From positions 1 through 7,880 of the forward strand of contig VBKX01000438.1 of assembly GCA_005879435.1 (NCBI GenBank): DNA of 7,880 bases, written 5' to 3'. The stretch comes from Deltaproteobacteria bacterium. Its GTDB lineage: Bacteria; Desulfobacterota; Binatia; UBA9968. Numbering within the stretch: the first letter of the stretch is position 1; the number at the start of each line of letters is the position of its first letter. Under the pieces are notes generated by a model. The model was not told the origin of the DNA, did not search any database, and worked only from the letters and a program-made list of their open reading frames with translations. This document shows positions 1 through 6,780 of the stretch, in pieces. The translations under genes and the position numbers were made by a program.

Positions 1-1
1 G

Positions 2-1039
2 GGGCGCATCAACCATCCCTCCGAGATCGTCGAGGTGGGCGAGAAAATTAAAGTCGTCGTGCTCAAATTCGATACCGAGAAGGAGCGCATCTCGCTCGGG
101 ATGAAGCAGCTTACTCCCGATCCCTGGCACACCGTGGCGGAAAAGTATCCGGTCGGTTCGCGCGTGCAGGGTAAGGTGATCAGTCTGATGGATTACGGCG
201 CCTTCGTGGAATTGGAAAGCGGTATCGAGGGTCTGGTGCATATTTCCGAAATGTCATGGACGCGCAAGGTCACCCACCCGTCGAAGATCCTCCAAGTCGG
301 CCAGCCGGTCGAGGTCGTGGTATTAAACGTCGATGCGGGGCACCGCAGGATCTCCCTCGGGCTTAAACAAATCATGGCGAATCCCTGGGAGGCGGCGAAG
401 GAAAAGTATCCGGTGGGCAGCATCGTCAAGGGGCCAGTGCGGAATATCACCGACTTCGGCATCTTCGTCGGCATCGACGAAGGGATCGACGGTCTGGTTC
501 ATATCTCGGACTTGCACTGGACCAAGAAACTGAAGCACCCATCCGAACTCTATAAGAAGGGTGATATCGTCGAAGCCAAAGTGCTCGGCGTCAACGTTGA
601 AAATGAGCGTTTCTCTCTCGGCATCAAACAATTGGCACCGGATCCGTGGAAAGTCGTGGCGGATCGCCACCCGGTCGGCTCCAAGATCAAGGGGCAGGTG
701 ACGAGCGTTCCCGACTTCGGGGTTTTTGTGCGCATCGAAGAGGGCGTCGAAGGATTGATTCACGTTTCTCAACTCAGTTCGGAACGAGTCGAAAAGCCGT
801 CGAACCTATTCAAGCCCGGCGACGAGGTTGAAGCCGAAGTCGTCAGCATCGATCCTGCGGATCGCAAGATCGGCCTGAGCATTCGGGCGTTGCGCCGCTC
901 GGAGGAGCGCGTGGAAATGGAGAGTTATCTGAAACGGGAGAAAGAGGGCGCCCGCTTCTCCTTCGAGTCGCTCCTGAGTGACGAACTTCGTCTCGATAAG
1001 GATGACGATGCCCAAAGCGGACGCAAGGGGCGCGGCTAG
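2..1039 (+). CDS. rpsA: 30S ribosomal protein S1, C-terminal part (5' end outside window)
   Basis: Ribosomal protein S1 binds mRNA on the 30S subunit and helps start translation of mRNAs with weak or structured leaders. The frame is open from base 2 with no start, so the gene begins upstream; 345 residues are visible. They show the tail of one S1 (OB-fold) repeat, ending in SLGMKQL near base 115, then three complete repeats at about 150-373, 413-634 and 674-892. Each complete repeat carries the D-Y/F-G-x-F-V core, an E-G-x-x-G-L-V/I-H-V/I-S motif and an R-x-S/G-L-G/S-x-K/R closing strand, and repeats are joined by the typical PDPW or NPW linker. A charged tail (rich in E, K, R and D) follows the last repeat, which is normal for S1. 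The stop is TAG and sppA begins 32 bases later. S1 followed by an IHF-beta gene is a familiar proteobacterial order. Identity is very secure; only the N-terminal part is missing. Confidence 0.96.
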   Translation, partial: GRINHPSEIVEVGEKIKVVVLKFDTEKERISLGMKQLTPDPWHTVAEKYPVGSRVQGKVISLMDYGAFVELESGIEGLVHISEMSWTRKVTHPSKILQVGQPVEVVVLNVDAGHRRISLGLKQIMANPWEAAKEKYPVGSIVKGPVRNITDFGIFVGIDEGIDGLVHISDLHWTKKLKHPSELYKKGDIVEAKVLGVNVENERFSLGIKQLAPDPWKVVADRHPVGSKIKGQVTSVPDFGVFVRIEEGVEGLIHVSQLSSERVEKPSNLFKPGDEVEAEVVSIDPADRKIGLSIRALRRSEERVEMESYLKREKEGARFSFESLLSDELRLDKDDDAQSGRKGRG

Positions 1040-1071
1040 ATTCCGGTGTAGATAAGCTTGGGCAAATCTCT

Positions 1072-1974
1072 ATGATTCGGAAGTACTCCATAATACTGCG
1101 CGGTCTCGGGCTCCTGTTTGTATTTATCTTGGTGGTTTTCACCGGGGTGTTTTTCTACGCGTATCTCACCGGCGGCGATTCCAAAGCTCTTTCGCTCTTC
1201 TCGGGCGACGGCGTCGGCGTCTTACAGATCGATGGCGCCATCGATGATTCGCGGAGCGTGCTCATCGAGCTAAAGCGGCTGAAAGAAATGCCGTGGGTGA
1301 AAGCGGTGGTCGTGCGCATCGACTCGCCGGGCGGCGCAGTAGCGCCGACGCAGGAGATCTTTGAAGAAATCCAGCGAGGGAAAAAGCAAAAGCCGTTTAT
1401 TGCGTCCATGGGCGGAATGGCGACTTCGGGCGGATATTACATCGCCGCGGCCTGCGACAAGATCGTCGCCAACCCGGGCACATTGACGGGATCGATCGGC
1501 GTGATCATGCAACTCACCAACTTTGAAGATCTGATGAAAAAAGTCGGCGTCAAAGGGATCAATGTAAAAAGCGGCGCGAACAAAGATATCGGCTCGCCGT
1601 TTCAATCCTTGTCCCCCGAAGGACGTGAAATTCTTCAATCGCTGGTGGATAACGTGCACGGCCAATTCGTCACTGCTGTGGCGAAAGGCAGAAGCATGAA
1701 TGAAACGCAGGTGCGCAAGCTTGCCGACGGGCGGGTTTACTCCGGCGCGCAAGCCAAGGAATTGGGGCTGATCGATCAGTTCGGGACGTTGGAAGATGCC
1801 ATAGAACTGGCCGCCAAACGCGCCGGACTTGAGGCCGAACCCGCCGTCTATTACTCGCATCCCGATCAAGAACGCTGGTGGGAGCGCATGTTCATGGGCG
1901 TGTTCGGACGCCGCTTGCCCGGAATGGATCGCGGCTGGCTCCGTTACGAGTGGTCGCCGGCGCTACTCCAGTAG
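1072..1974 (+). CDS. sppA: Signal peptide peptidase SppA, 36K type
   Basis: This is a membrane-anchored serine protease that degrades signal peptides left after secretion. The 300-residue protein has one N-terminal membrane segment (about residues 8-31, very hydrophobic) after a short basic stretch, so the catalytic domain should face the periplasm. The nucleophile is Ser119 in MATSGGYYIA and the general base is Lys171 in SGANKDIG. Their spacing of 52 residues equals the Ser/Lys spacing of the Bacillus SppA (S147/K199, from memory). Also seen are the RIDSPGG strand-loop and the NPGTLTGSIGV oxyanion-side segment. The length fits the short, single-domain family rather than the double-length E. 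coli form. The ATG at 1072 is chosen because it places the membrane segment at the N-terminus; no strong ribosome binding site precedes it. The gene lies between rpsA and the IHF gene and is probably co-transcribed with rpsA. Confidence 0.93.
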   Translation: MIRKYSIILRGLGLLFVFILVVFTGVFFYAYLTGGDSKALSLFSGDGVGVLQIDGAIDDSRSVLIELKRLKEMPWVKAVVVRIDSPGGAVAPTQEIFEEIQRGKKQKPFIASMGGMATSGGYYIAAACDKIVANPGTLTGSIGVIMQLTNFEDLMKKVGVKGINVKSGANKDIGSPFQSLSPEGREILQSLVDNVHGQFVTAVAKGRSMNETQVRKLADGRVYSGAQAKELGLIDQFGTLEDAIELAAKRAGLEAEPAVYYSHPDQERWWERMFMGVFGRRLPGMDRGWLRYEWSPALLQ

Positions 1975-2026
1975 CCGCTGGTGTTGTCATCAATATCCAA
2001 TTCATTTTGAAACTATTTTCTTGTCT

Positions 2027-2034
2027 GGAGAGGG
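2027..2034 (+). promoter_or_regulatory. Ribosome binding site fixing the IHF-beta start
   Basis: GGAGAGGG lies 7 bases before the ATG at 2042. It decides the start, because the frame is open upstream to 1829 and that longer reading would overlap the end of sppA with meaningless sequence. The conserved MTKRDLIDEV beginning also favours 2042. Confidence 0.8.
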
Positions 2035-2041
2035 CACTGAT

Positions 2042-2356
2042 ATGACGAAAAGGGATTTAATCGATGAGGTCAACAAAAGATTTCCTCATCTTTCGCGGCG
2101 CGATTCGGAGGTCATTATAAATGCCATATTCGATTCGATGGTCGACGCGCTCGCTACCGGAGACCGCATCGAAATTCGCGGCTTTGGGAGCTTCGTCGTC
2201 AAACACCGGCGCGCACGTCAGGGGCGCAATCCGAAAAGCGGCGCGCTGGTTTCCGTCGCTGCCAAAAAAGTACCCTTCTTTAAGGTAGGCAAAGAATTGC
2301 GCTTGCGCGTGGACGGGAAGCCGTACGATCCGACCGTAGACGGAGATGATGAGTGA
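2042..2356 (+). CDS. ihfB: Integration host factor beta-type / HU-family DNA-bending protein
   Basis: This is a small nucleoid protein of the HU/IHF family that binds DNA as a dimer and bends it sharply, supporting recombination, replication and transcription. The 104-residue protein begins MTKRDLIDEV, like IHF-beta. It has the R-I-E-I-R-G-F-G-S-F strand (residues 42-51) and the arm sequence GRNPKSG with the DNA-intercalating proline at residue 64, followed by VPFFKVGKELR. The ERIEIRGFGSF-type signature and the position after rpsA point to the beta subunit rather than HU or IHF-alpha. It carries a short acidic tail (DPTVDGDDE) beyond the usual family end near residue 94. The stop codon TGA overlaps the GTG start of the next gene, so the two are probably translationally coupled. 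The symbol is given because both sequence and gene order agree; the alpha partner is not in this window. Confidence 0.88.
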   Translation: MTKRDLIDEVNKRFPHLSRRDSEVIINAIFDSMVDALATGDRIEIRGFGSFVVKHRRARQGRNPKSGALVSVAAKKVPFFKVGKELRLRVDGKPYDPTVDGDDE

Positions 2357-2844
2357 AACAGCTTTGGGCTCCATGGCGGATGGCCTATATCGGTCAAGGC
2401 GCCACGGAGGAAGGCTGTATCTTTTGCACCAAGTATCGGCAGGATGACCTCAGAGCGGCGCTGGTTTTGGCGCAAACCGAATACTCCGTCATCATGATGA
2501 ACAAGTACCCGTATAACAACGGGCACCTGCTGCTGGCTCCGAAACGTCATGAGAGCGATCCCGCCAAACTACCAAACGAGGAATTTCTCGATCTCAACGA
2601 CGCCCTGCGCCGCTCCATCGAGATCATTCGCGATGCGTTCAATCCTGGGGGACTCAACTTAGGGATGAACCTCGGCCAGTGCGCCGGCGCCGGCATTAAG
2701 GATCATTTGCATTGGCACATCGTGCCGCGCTGGGAGGGTGACACAAACTTTATGCCGGTCGTCGCCGAAACTCGCGTCATGCCGCAACATCTGCTCGATA
2801 GTTATGATCGTTTGCAGCCTAAGTTTCATGATTTTATGAGTTAA
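2353..2844 (+). CDS. HIT-family nucleotide hydrolase/transferase (Ap4A phosphorylase-like)
   Basis: Histidine-triad proteins act on nucleoside phosphates such as dinucleoside polyphosphates and AMP conjugates, through a nucleotidyl-histidine intermediate. The 163-residue protein shows the H-x-H-x-H triad at His118, His120 and His122 in DHLHWHIVPRW, with His120 the expected nucleophile. It also has Cys22 and Cys25 (C-I-F-C) and His66, which match the zinc-binding set of the Fhit/Ap4A-phosphorylase branch. The opening LWAPWRMAYI is typical of this branch. The start is GTG at 2353, overlapping the IHF stop (GTGA), so no separate ribosome binding site is expected; ATG codons just upstream are in another frame. 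It closes the rpsA-sppA-ihfB run. The true substrate cannot be told from sequence. Confidence 0.9.
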   Translation: MKQLWAPWRMAYIGQGATEEGCIFCTKYRQDDLRAALVLAQTEYSVIMMNKYPYNNGHLLLAPKRHESDPAKLPNEEFLDLNDALRRSIEIIRDAFNPGGLNLGMNLGQCAGAGIKDHLHWHIVPRWEGDTNFMPVVAETRVMPQHLLDSYDRLQPKFHDFMS

Positions 2845-2930
2845 TGCGGTAGCTGTACCATGGTAATCTAGTGTAAAATAGTGTGAGCGAGCCGGCGCAA
2901 ATCAGAAGTCGCGCCCGTAAACAAAACTTC

Positions 2931-2940
2931 GAAGGGGAGG
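2931..2940 (+). promoter_or_regulatory. Ribosome binding site of the AAA+ ATPase gene
   Basis: GAAGGGGAGG stands 9 bases before a GTG at 2950 and supports that GTG as the start. The preceding spacer (2845-2930) has a TAAAAT at 2874-2879 that could be a -10 box but lacks a convincing -35 partner. Confidence 0.65.
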
Positions 2941-2949
2941 CCATAGCAC

Positions 2950-4297
2950 GTGAGCGAGGCAAAAACTTTAGGTGAACTCAAAAAGAGCGGTGTGGCGGTT
3001 TTACCGGTGCGCGATGAAATGCGCAAGAATCTCGTGCGCCACCTGGAAAGCGGCGAACGGATCTTGCCGGGCATTATCGGCTACGACGATACCGTCATTC
3101 CGGAAATCGAAAACGCGATTCTCTCCGGCCATCATATGGTCTTTCTCGGCGAGCGCGGCCAAGGTAAGTCGCGAATTATTCGCGGGCTGCTCAGTCTTCT
3201 CGACGAACGCATACCGATTGTCCAGGGATGCGAGATCAACGACGATCCTTTCAACCCGATCTGCCGCGCCTGCCGCAAGAAGGCGGCCGAGCTCGGCGAC
3301 GCGCTGCCGCTCCAATGGATCGACCGCGATCACCGCTACGGCGAAAAGCTGGCGACTCCGGATGTGTCGATCGCGGACCTGGTCGGTGAAATCGATCCCA
3401 TCAAAGTCGCCGAGGGGCGCTATCTCGCCGACGAAGAAACCATTCACTACGGACTGGTGCCGCGCACCAATCGCGGCGTGTTCGCCATCAACGAGCTTCC
3501 CGATTTGACTGAAAAAGTGCAAGTCGGTTTGTTCAACCTGATGGAGGAGAAGGACGTTCAAAGCCAACCCGGAGGATTACACCAGCCGAGGGCGGATCAT
3601 CACGCCGCTCAAAGACCGCTTCGACGTGCAGATCCGCACGCACTATCCGAAAAAGATCGAGGATGAGCTCGACATCATGGAACAGGAATCGGCGCCGACG
3701 GACAACCGCAGCCGAAAAGTCGAAGTGCCCCGTTTCATGAAGGAGGTCCTCGCCCATCTGACCTTTGAAGCGCGCAAGTCGAACGAAATCAATCAATCCT
3801 CCGGCGTCAGCGTGCGGGTCACGATCAATAACTACGAAAGCCTGATCAGCAACGCGGAAAAGCGCGCCCTGCGCTGCAAGGAGAACGAAATCGTGCCGCG
3901 CATCAGCGATTTGCACGCGCTGATGGCTTCGACCAATGGAAAAATCGAGATGGAGTACGTCGGCGAAGACAAGAAAGAAGATGAGCTGGTCGAAAAGCTG
4001 CTGAATCGATCGCTGATCAAGGTTTTCGATCAATACTTTAGCCTCAACTCGCTGCAGAAGGTCGTCGAATATTTCAACTCCGGTTGGGGCGTCGAGGTTT
4101 CCGATCAAATGGCATCGCAAGACTATCTTGAAGGCATCAAGGAAATCCCCGGCTTGAAAGAAGCGATCAAAACACTAGGGATAGGAGAGTCGCCCACGTT
4201 GATGGCTTCGGCGACCGAGTTTGTCCTCGAAGGACTCCACCTGCACCAGAAACTCAATAAAGAGATGGAGGGCGGCCGGGTCACTTACGGCAAGTAA
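2950..4297 (+). pseudogene. ChlI/MoxR-like AAA+ ATPase, frameshifted with an internal deletion
   Basis: This family of about 460 residues (often labelled magnesium-chelatase-like or sigma-54-interacting; Mycobacterium Rv0958 is a relative) pairs with a von Willebrand A protein, probably as a chaperone or metal-insertion ATPase of unknown target. The first frame (2950-3561, 204 residues) has Walker A GERGQGKS at residues 67-74, a Cys94/Cys105/Cys108 cluster, KLATPDVSIADLVGEIDP and the Walker B-like FAINELPDL (178-186). After KDVQ at 3561 the frame fails and stops at 3666. The matching continuation (ANPEDYTSRGRIITPLKDRFDVQ) starts in another frame at 3563 and runs to the TAA at 4297, ending GGRVTYGK. 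Family members have about 17 more residues between these parts (the strand before sensor 1). A loss of about 50 bases therefore explains both the gap and the shift. It is a true pseudogene or a sequence error. The start is GTG 2950. Confidence 0.82.
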
Positions 4298-4341
4298 ATC
4301 TCTTCCACTCCACCGAAGACGACCTCTTAGCCGCATCCTTC

Positions 4342-5934
4342 ATGGTCCATATCCGTTACAGTCGCTGGGACGGTCGAGCGCGCGATTCCCTCGATTCGGA
4401 CTCCGTGTTCGACCAACTCAACGACTACATGAACGACACCGGCGACCTACAACAAGCGATGCGCCGGCTGATGCAGAAAGGCATTAAGCAGGGCGAGAAG
4501 CAGACCAAATGACTCGAGGATCTCCTTTCGCAAGTGGCGCGCGAAATGCGCAAGCTCTATGACGAGTACCGCTTGCAATCGGCGATGGATGAAGTGCAGG
4601 AGCAGCTCGACTCCGTCGTCGACCAGGAGCAGCAGACTCTTCAGGAGATGGATCAAGCCGGCAACGACGTCCAGGACAAGAAGCAATTTCTCAACGATCT
4701 GCCGGGCAAAACCAGCGAAGCGATCGAGAAACTCACTTCCTACCGATTCGAGAACGCTCAGGCCGAAAAAGATTTTCAGCAGCTGGTGATGCAGCTCGAT
4801 CAGATCCGCAAGCTGGAAAACTGGCTGCGCCGCGAGGGCAGCTTGTTTCGCGGCCAGACGCCGGTGGAGTTCCAGCAATCCCAAGAGCTCATGGAACGCA
4901 TGGAGGATCTGCGCAAGCTGGAGTCGCAGCTTTCCAGCATGCAGCTCAAAGACGTCGACAAGGATCTCCTGGAAAAACTTCTCGGCGGCGATCCCAAGCA
5001 GGACTTCGAAGGGGTGATGCGCATGCAGTCGCTACTCGAAGAGGGCGGCTACGTGCTCGAGCAGGGCGAGCGCTTCGAATTGACGCCCAAGGGCGTGCGG
5101 CGCGTCGGCCATCTGGCGTTGCGGGATATTTACCGGCAGTTGCGCCGCGACGGCCTGGGGCGTCACACGACGCGCAATCGCGGCAGCCAGGAGCTGGTTC
5201 TCGAAACCAGCCGCCCCTACGTGCAAGGCGACGCCATGCACATCAACATGATTCAGACGCTCAAGAACGCGTTGCTGCACGGCGGCGGCGTGCCGGTGCG
5301 GATTAGCCCCACGGACTTTGCGGTTTACGAATCGGAGTACAATACGCGCGCCGCGACAGTGCTGCTTTTGGACATGAGCTGGTCGATGAGTTGGGAAGGG
5401 CGGTTCGCCGCGGCGAAGAAAGTCGCGCTGGCGATGGAGAGCCTGGTGCGCTCGCTTCATCCGCGCGATTACTTCGGCATCGTCGGTTTTTTCACCCGCG
5501 CCGTCGAGCTCAAGGCCAAAGACTTGCCGCAGGCGACCTGGAACATGGGCGACCCGTTCACCAACTTACAGGATGGTTTGCATTTGGCGACGGAAATGCT
5601 CGGCAAAAAACCCAGCGCCAACCAGCAGATGATCGTCATCACCGACGGCCAGCCGACGGCGTATTGCCGGCAGGGAAGACTTTACTGCGAATGGCCGTTG
5701 AGCTTCGGCGGCATCAGCCAGCGCGCCGCCGAGGAAACTTTGAAAGAAGTCGAGCGCATCACGCGCAAAGGTATTACCATCAACACCTTCATGCTCGACG
5801 ACAGCCCGGTCTTGCGCGGCTTCGTCGACGATCTCACCCGCATCAATCGAGGCCGCGCTTTTTACACCCGCCCCGATCGGCTCGGAGAATATCTCCTGGT
5901 CGATTATCTCGCGCACCAACGGAAAAAAGTGTAA
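4342..5934 (+). pseudogene. VWA-domain partner of the AAA+ ATPase, interrupted by an in-frame TGA
   Basis: This is a von Willebrand factor A protein of the ChlD-like type that works with the preceding AAA+ ATPase. The ATG at 4342 opens MVHIRYSRWDG, the usual start of this family. After 56 residues there is a TGA at 4510-4512, and the same frame continues as LEDLLSQVAREMRKLYDEYRL to the TAA at 5934. In relatives a glycine commonly stands at that place (GLxDLL), and GGA to TGA is a single change. Counting the TGA as codon 57, residues about 70-220 are helical, rich in Q, E and L, and likely coiled coil. The C-terminal half holds an intact MIDAS site: Asp344-x-Ser-x-Ser (DMSWS), Thr407 (FTNLQDG) and Asp435 (ITDGQPT). 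Without readthrough, a restart at GTG 4534 would give 466 residues with the whole VWA domain. There are 44 bases between the ATPase stop and this start. Confidence 0.8.
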
Positions 5935-5952
5935 CGCGCCCGCGCGTTACAC
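5929..5952 (+). terminator. Perfect 10-bp hairpin over the VWA stop codon
   Basis: GTGTAACGCG (5929-5938) is exactly reverse-complemented by CGCGTTACAC (5943-5952), with a 4-base loop. The VWA stop TAA (5932-5934) lies inside the stem. No T-run follows, so it is either a non-classical terminator or an mRNA 3'-end stabilising structure. Confidence 0.45.
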
Positions 5953-5953
5953 C

Positions 5954-6064
5954 GTTCAAAGTTCAATCGTTCAAGGTTCAAGGTCGGACTTGGGGTTCAA
6001 CTGACAACCGCAAGTCAACGGTGCGGTTTTAGTCCTTGAACTTTTGAACCTTGAACCCTTGAAC
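5954..6064. repeat. Inverted pair of GTTCAA heptamer arrays
   Basis: The left arm (5954-5985) has four units: GTTCAAA, GTTCAATC, GTTCAAG, GTTCAAG. The right arm (6032-6064) carries four of the same units on the other strand, read as CTTGAAC or TTTGAAC. With a few single-base gaps, about 27 of 33 aligned columns match between the left arm and the reverse complement of the right arm. The 46 bases between hold no gene. The pair could form one long imperfect stem in RNA or DNA. It may be an empty or decayed relative of the unit at 6732-7228. Confidence 0.75.
6006..6030 (+). terminator. Possible intrinsic terminator inside the heptamer arms
   Basis: AACCGCA (6006-6012) and TGCGGTT (6022-6028) form a perfect 7-bp stem with a 9-base loop, running into a T4 tract (6027-6030). 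This is a plausible weak rho-independent terminator for the upstream genes. The T-tract is short. Confidence 0.35.
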
Positions 6065-6066
6065 TG

Positions 6067-6085
6067 CCGCGCGCTTTACGCGCGG
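6067..6085. repeat. GC-rich hairpin before the lexA promoter
   Basis: CCGCGCG (6067-6073) is exactly complemented by CGCGCGG (6079-6085) with loop CTTTA. It directly abuts the lexA -35 box at 6087. It may be a second stop for incoming transcription or a boundary of the repeat cluster. Confidence 0.45.
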
Positions 6086-6086
6086 G

Positions 6087-6115
6087 TTGACTACTGAATA
6101 TATTTTCAGTATACC
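6087..6115 (+). promoter_or_regulatory. lexA promoter, sigma-70 type
   Basis: TTGACT (-35, 6087-6092) and TATACC (-10, 6110-6115) are separated by 17 bases, near-ideal for the housekeeping sigma factor. Transcription would begin at about 6121-6123, on or beside the lexA ATG at 6122. Confidence 0.65.
6092..6111. promoter_or_regulatory. LexA-binding SOS box (autoregulatory operator)
   Basis: A 20-base near-palindrome of the form TACTG-N10-CAGTA has 7-base perfect arms (TACTGAA and TTCAGTA) and an AT-rich centre. This matches the gammaproteobacterial-type consensus CTG-N10-CAG. It fills the gap between the -35 and -10 of the lexA promoter, the classic place for LexA to repress its own gene. Confidence 0.8.
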
Positions 6116-6121
6116 GGAATC

Positions 6122-6730
6122 ATGCTTCCATCGCTCACCGACAGGCAAAAAGCGATCTATGATTTTCTGCTCAAGACTATTCGGGAGAAGGGCTTTGCGC
6201 CGTCGATCCACGAGATCGGCAGGCAATTCAAAATCGCCTCGACCAATGGGGTTTCCGATCATCTGAAAGCTCTGGAGAAAAAGGGCTATATCCGCCGGGT
6301 CGGCAAGCGGGCGATCGACATCGTCAATGCTTTGGGCAAAACGGCTTTGATCGCTACTCGCGAGGTGCCGATTCTCGGAAAAGTGGCGGCGGGCAAACCC
6401 TTGCTCAGCGAAGAAAATATCGAAGGTGTCATCACGATCCCCGACGATATGGGCAGCGGGAAAACGTTTGCCCTCCAGGTCAAAGGCGACAGCATGATCG
6501 ACGCTGGTATCTTGGATGGCGACCGCGTGATCGTGAAACAGCAAGGCACGGCGGAGAACGGCGAGATCGTCTGCGCCGTGATCAACGGCGAGGCGACCTT
6601 AAAGCGATTCTTTAAGAAAGACGGTGTTATCACGCTTAAAGCAGAGAACGAAAAATACGCTCCGATCGTCGTTTCGGAAGGAGAGTTTCGCATCGCTGGG
6701 CGGATCGTTGGACTCTTAAGAAAGTTCTAG
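6122..6730 (+). CDS. lexA: LexA repressor, SOS regulator with self-cleavage domain
   Basis: LexA represses DNA-damage genes and cuts itself when stimulated by RecA filaments. The 202-residue protein starts MLPSLTDRQKAIYDFL, as most LexA do. The winged-helix DNA-binding domain spans residues 1-70, with the recognition region TNGVSDHLKALEKKGYI at 41-57. The cleavage site is Ala90-Gly91 (VAAGKP). The catalytic dyad is Ser124 (KGDSMIDAGILDGD) and Lys161 (ATLKRF), 37 residues apart as in E. coli (S119/K156). All parts are intact, so a working repressor is expected. The gene is preceded by its own SOS box and leads into imuA and imuB, which would therefore be induced together with it. There is no good Shine-Dalgarno sequence (only CCGGAATC), and the promoter position suggests a very short or absent leader. 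The TAG stop ends 1 base before the left repeat arm. Confidence 0.96.
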   Translation: MLPSLTDRQKAIYDFLLKTIREKGFAPSIHEIGRQFKIASTNGVSDHLKALEKKGYIRRVGKRAIDIVNALGKTALIATREVPILGKVAAGKPLLSEENIEGVITIPDDMGSGKTFALQVKGDSMIDAGILDGDRVIVKQQGTAENGEIVCAVINGEATLKRFFKKDGVITLKAENEKYAPIVVSEGEFRIAGRIVGLLRKF

Positions 6731-6731
6731 A

Positions 6732-6767
6732 GTTCCAGTCGTTCCAATGGTTCCAATCGTTCCAACC
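6732..6767 (+). repeat. Left arm: four tandem 9-base units, first 27 bases inverted at 7202-7228
   Basis: Units in order are GTTCCAGTC, GTTCCAATG, GTTCCAATC and GTTCCAACC. The first three (6732-6758) match the reverse complement of 7202-7228 at 26 of 27 positions, the single difference being the last base of the middle unit. The array begins 1 base after the lexA stop. The fourth unit has no partner on the right. Confidence 0.9.
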
Positions 6768-6770
6768 GTC

Positions 6771-6777
6771 AGGAGGG
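6771..6777 (+). promoter_or_regulatory. Strong ribosome binding site of the four-helix-bundle gene
   Basis: AGGAGGG lies 3 bases before the ATG at 6781. It has the strongest Shine-Dalgarno match of any gene in the window, though at close spacing, and lies just inside the left repeat arm, so it belongs to the cassette. Confidence 0.75.
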
Positions 6778-6780
6778 ATC

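Noticed and set aside
1829..2041. Longer open frame upstream of the IHF-beta ATG
   Set aside because: It overlaps the end of sppA in another frame, has no family resemblance, and a good ribosome binding site points to the ATG at 2042.
2856..2865. 10-base palindrome TACCATGGTA in the spacer after the HIT gene
   Set aside because: It is short and isolated, with no promoter elements correctly spaced around it; chance is a sufficient explanation.
4221..4487. 88-residue open frame spanning the ATPase/VWA junction
   Set aside because: It overlaps both genes in a third frame, is arginine/serine-rich as out-of-frame GC-rich DNA usually is, and matches no family I know.
5391..6032. 213-residue open frame overlapping the VWA domain
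   Set aside because: It is a shadow frame of the VWA gene, which has clear MIDAS residues in its own frame.
5954..6064. Heptamer arrays as Bacillus-type LexA boxes (GAAC-N4-GTTC)
   Set aside because: Within each arm all units point the same way, so no GAAC-N4-GTTC arrangement is formed; the true SOS box lies at 6092-6111.
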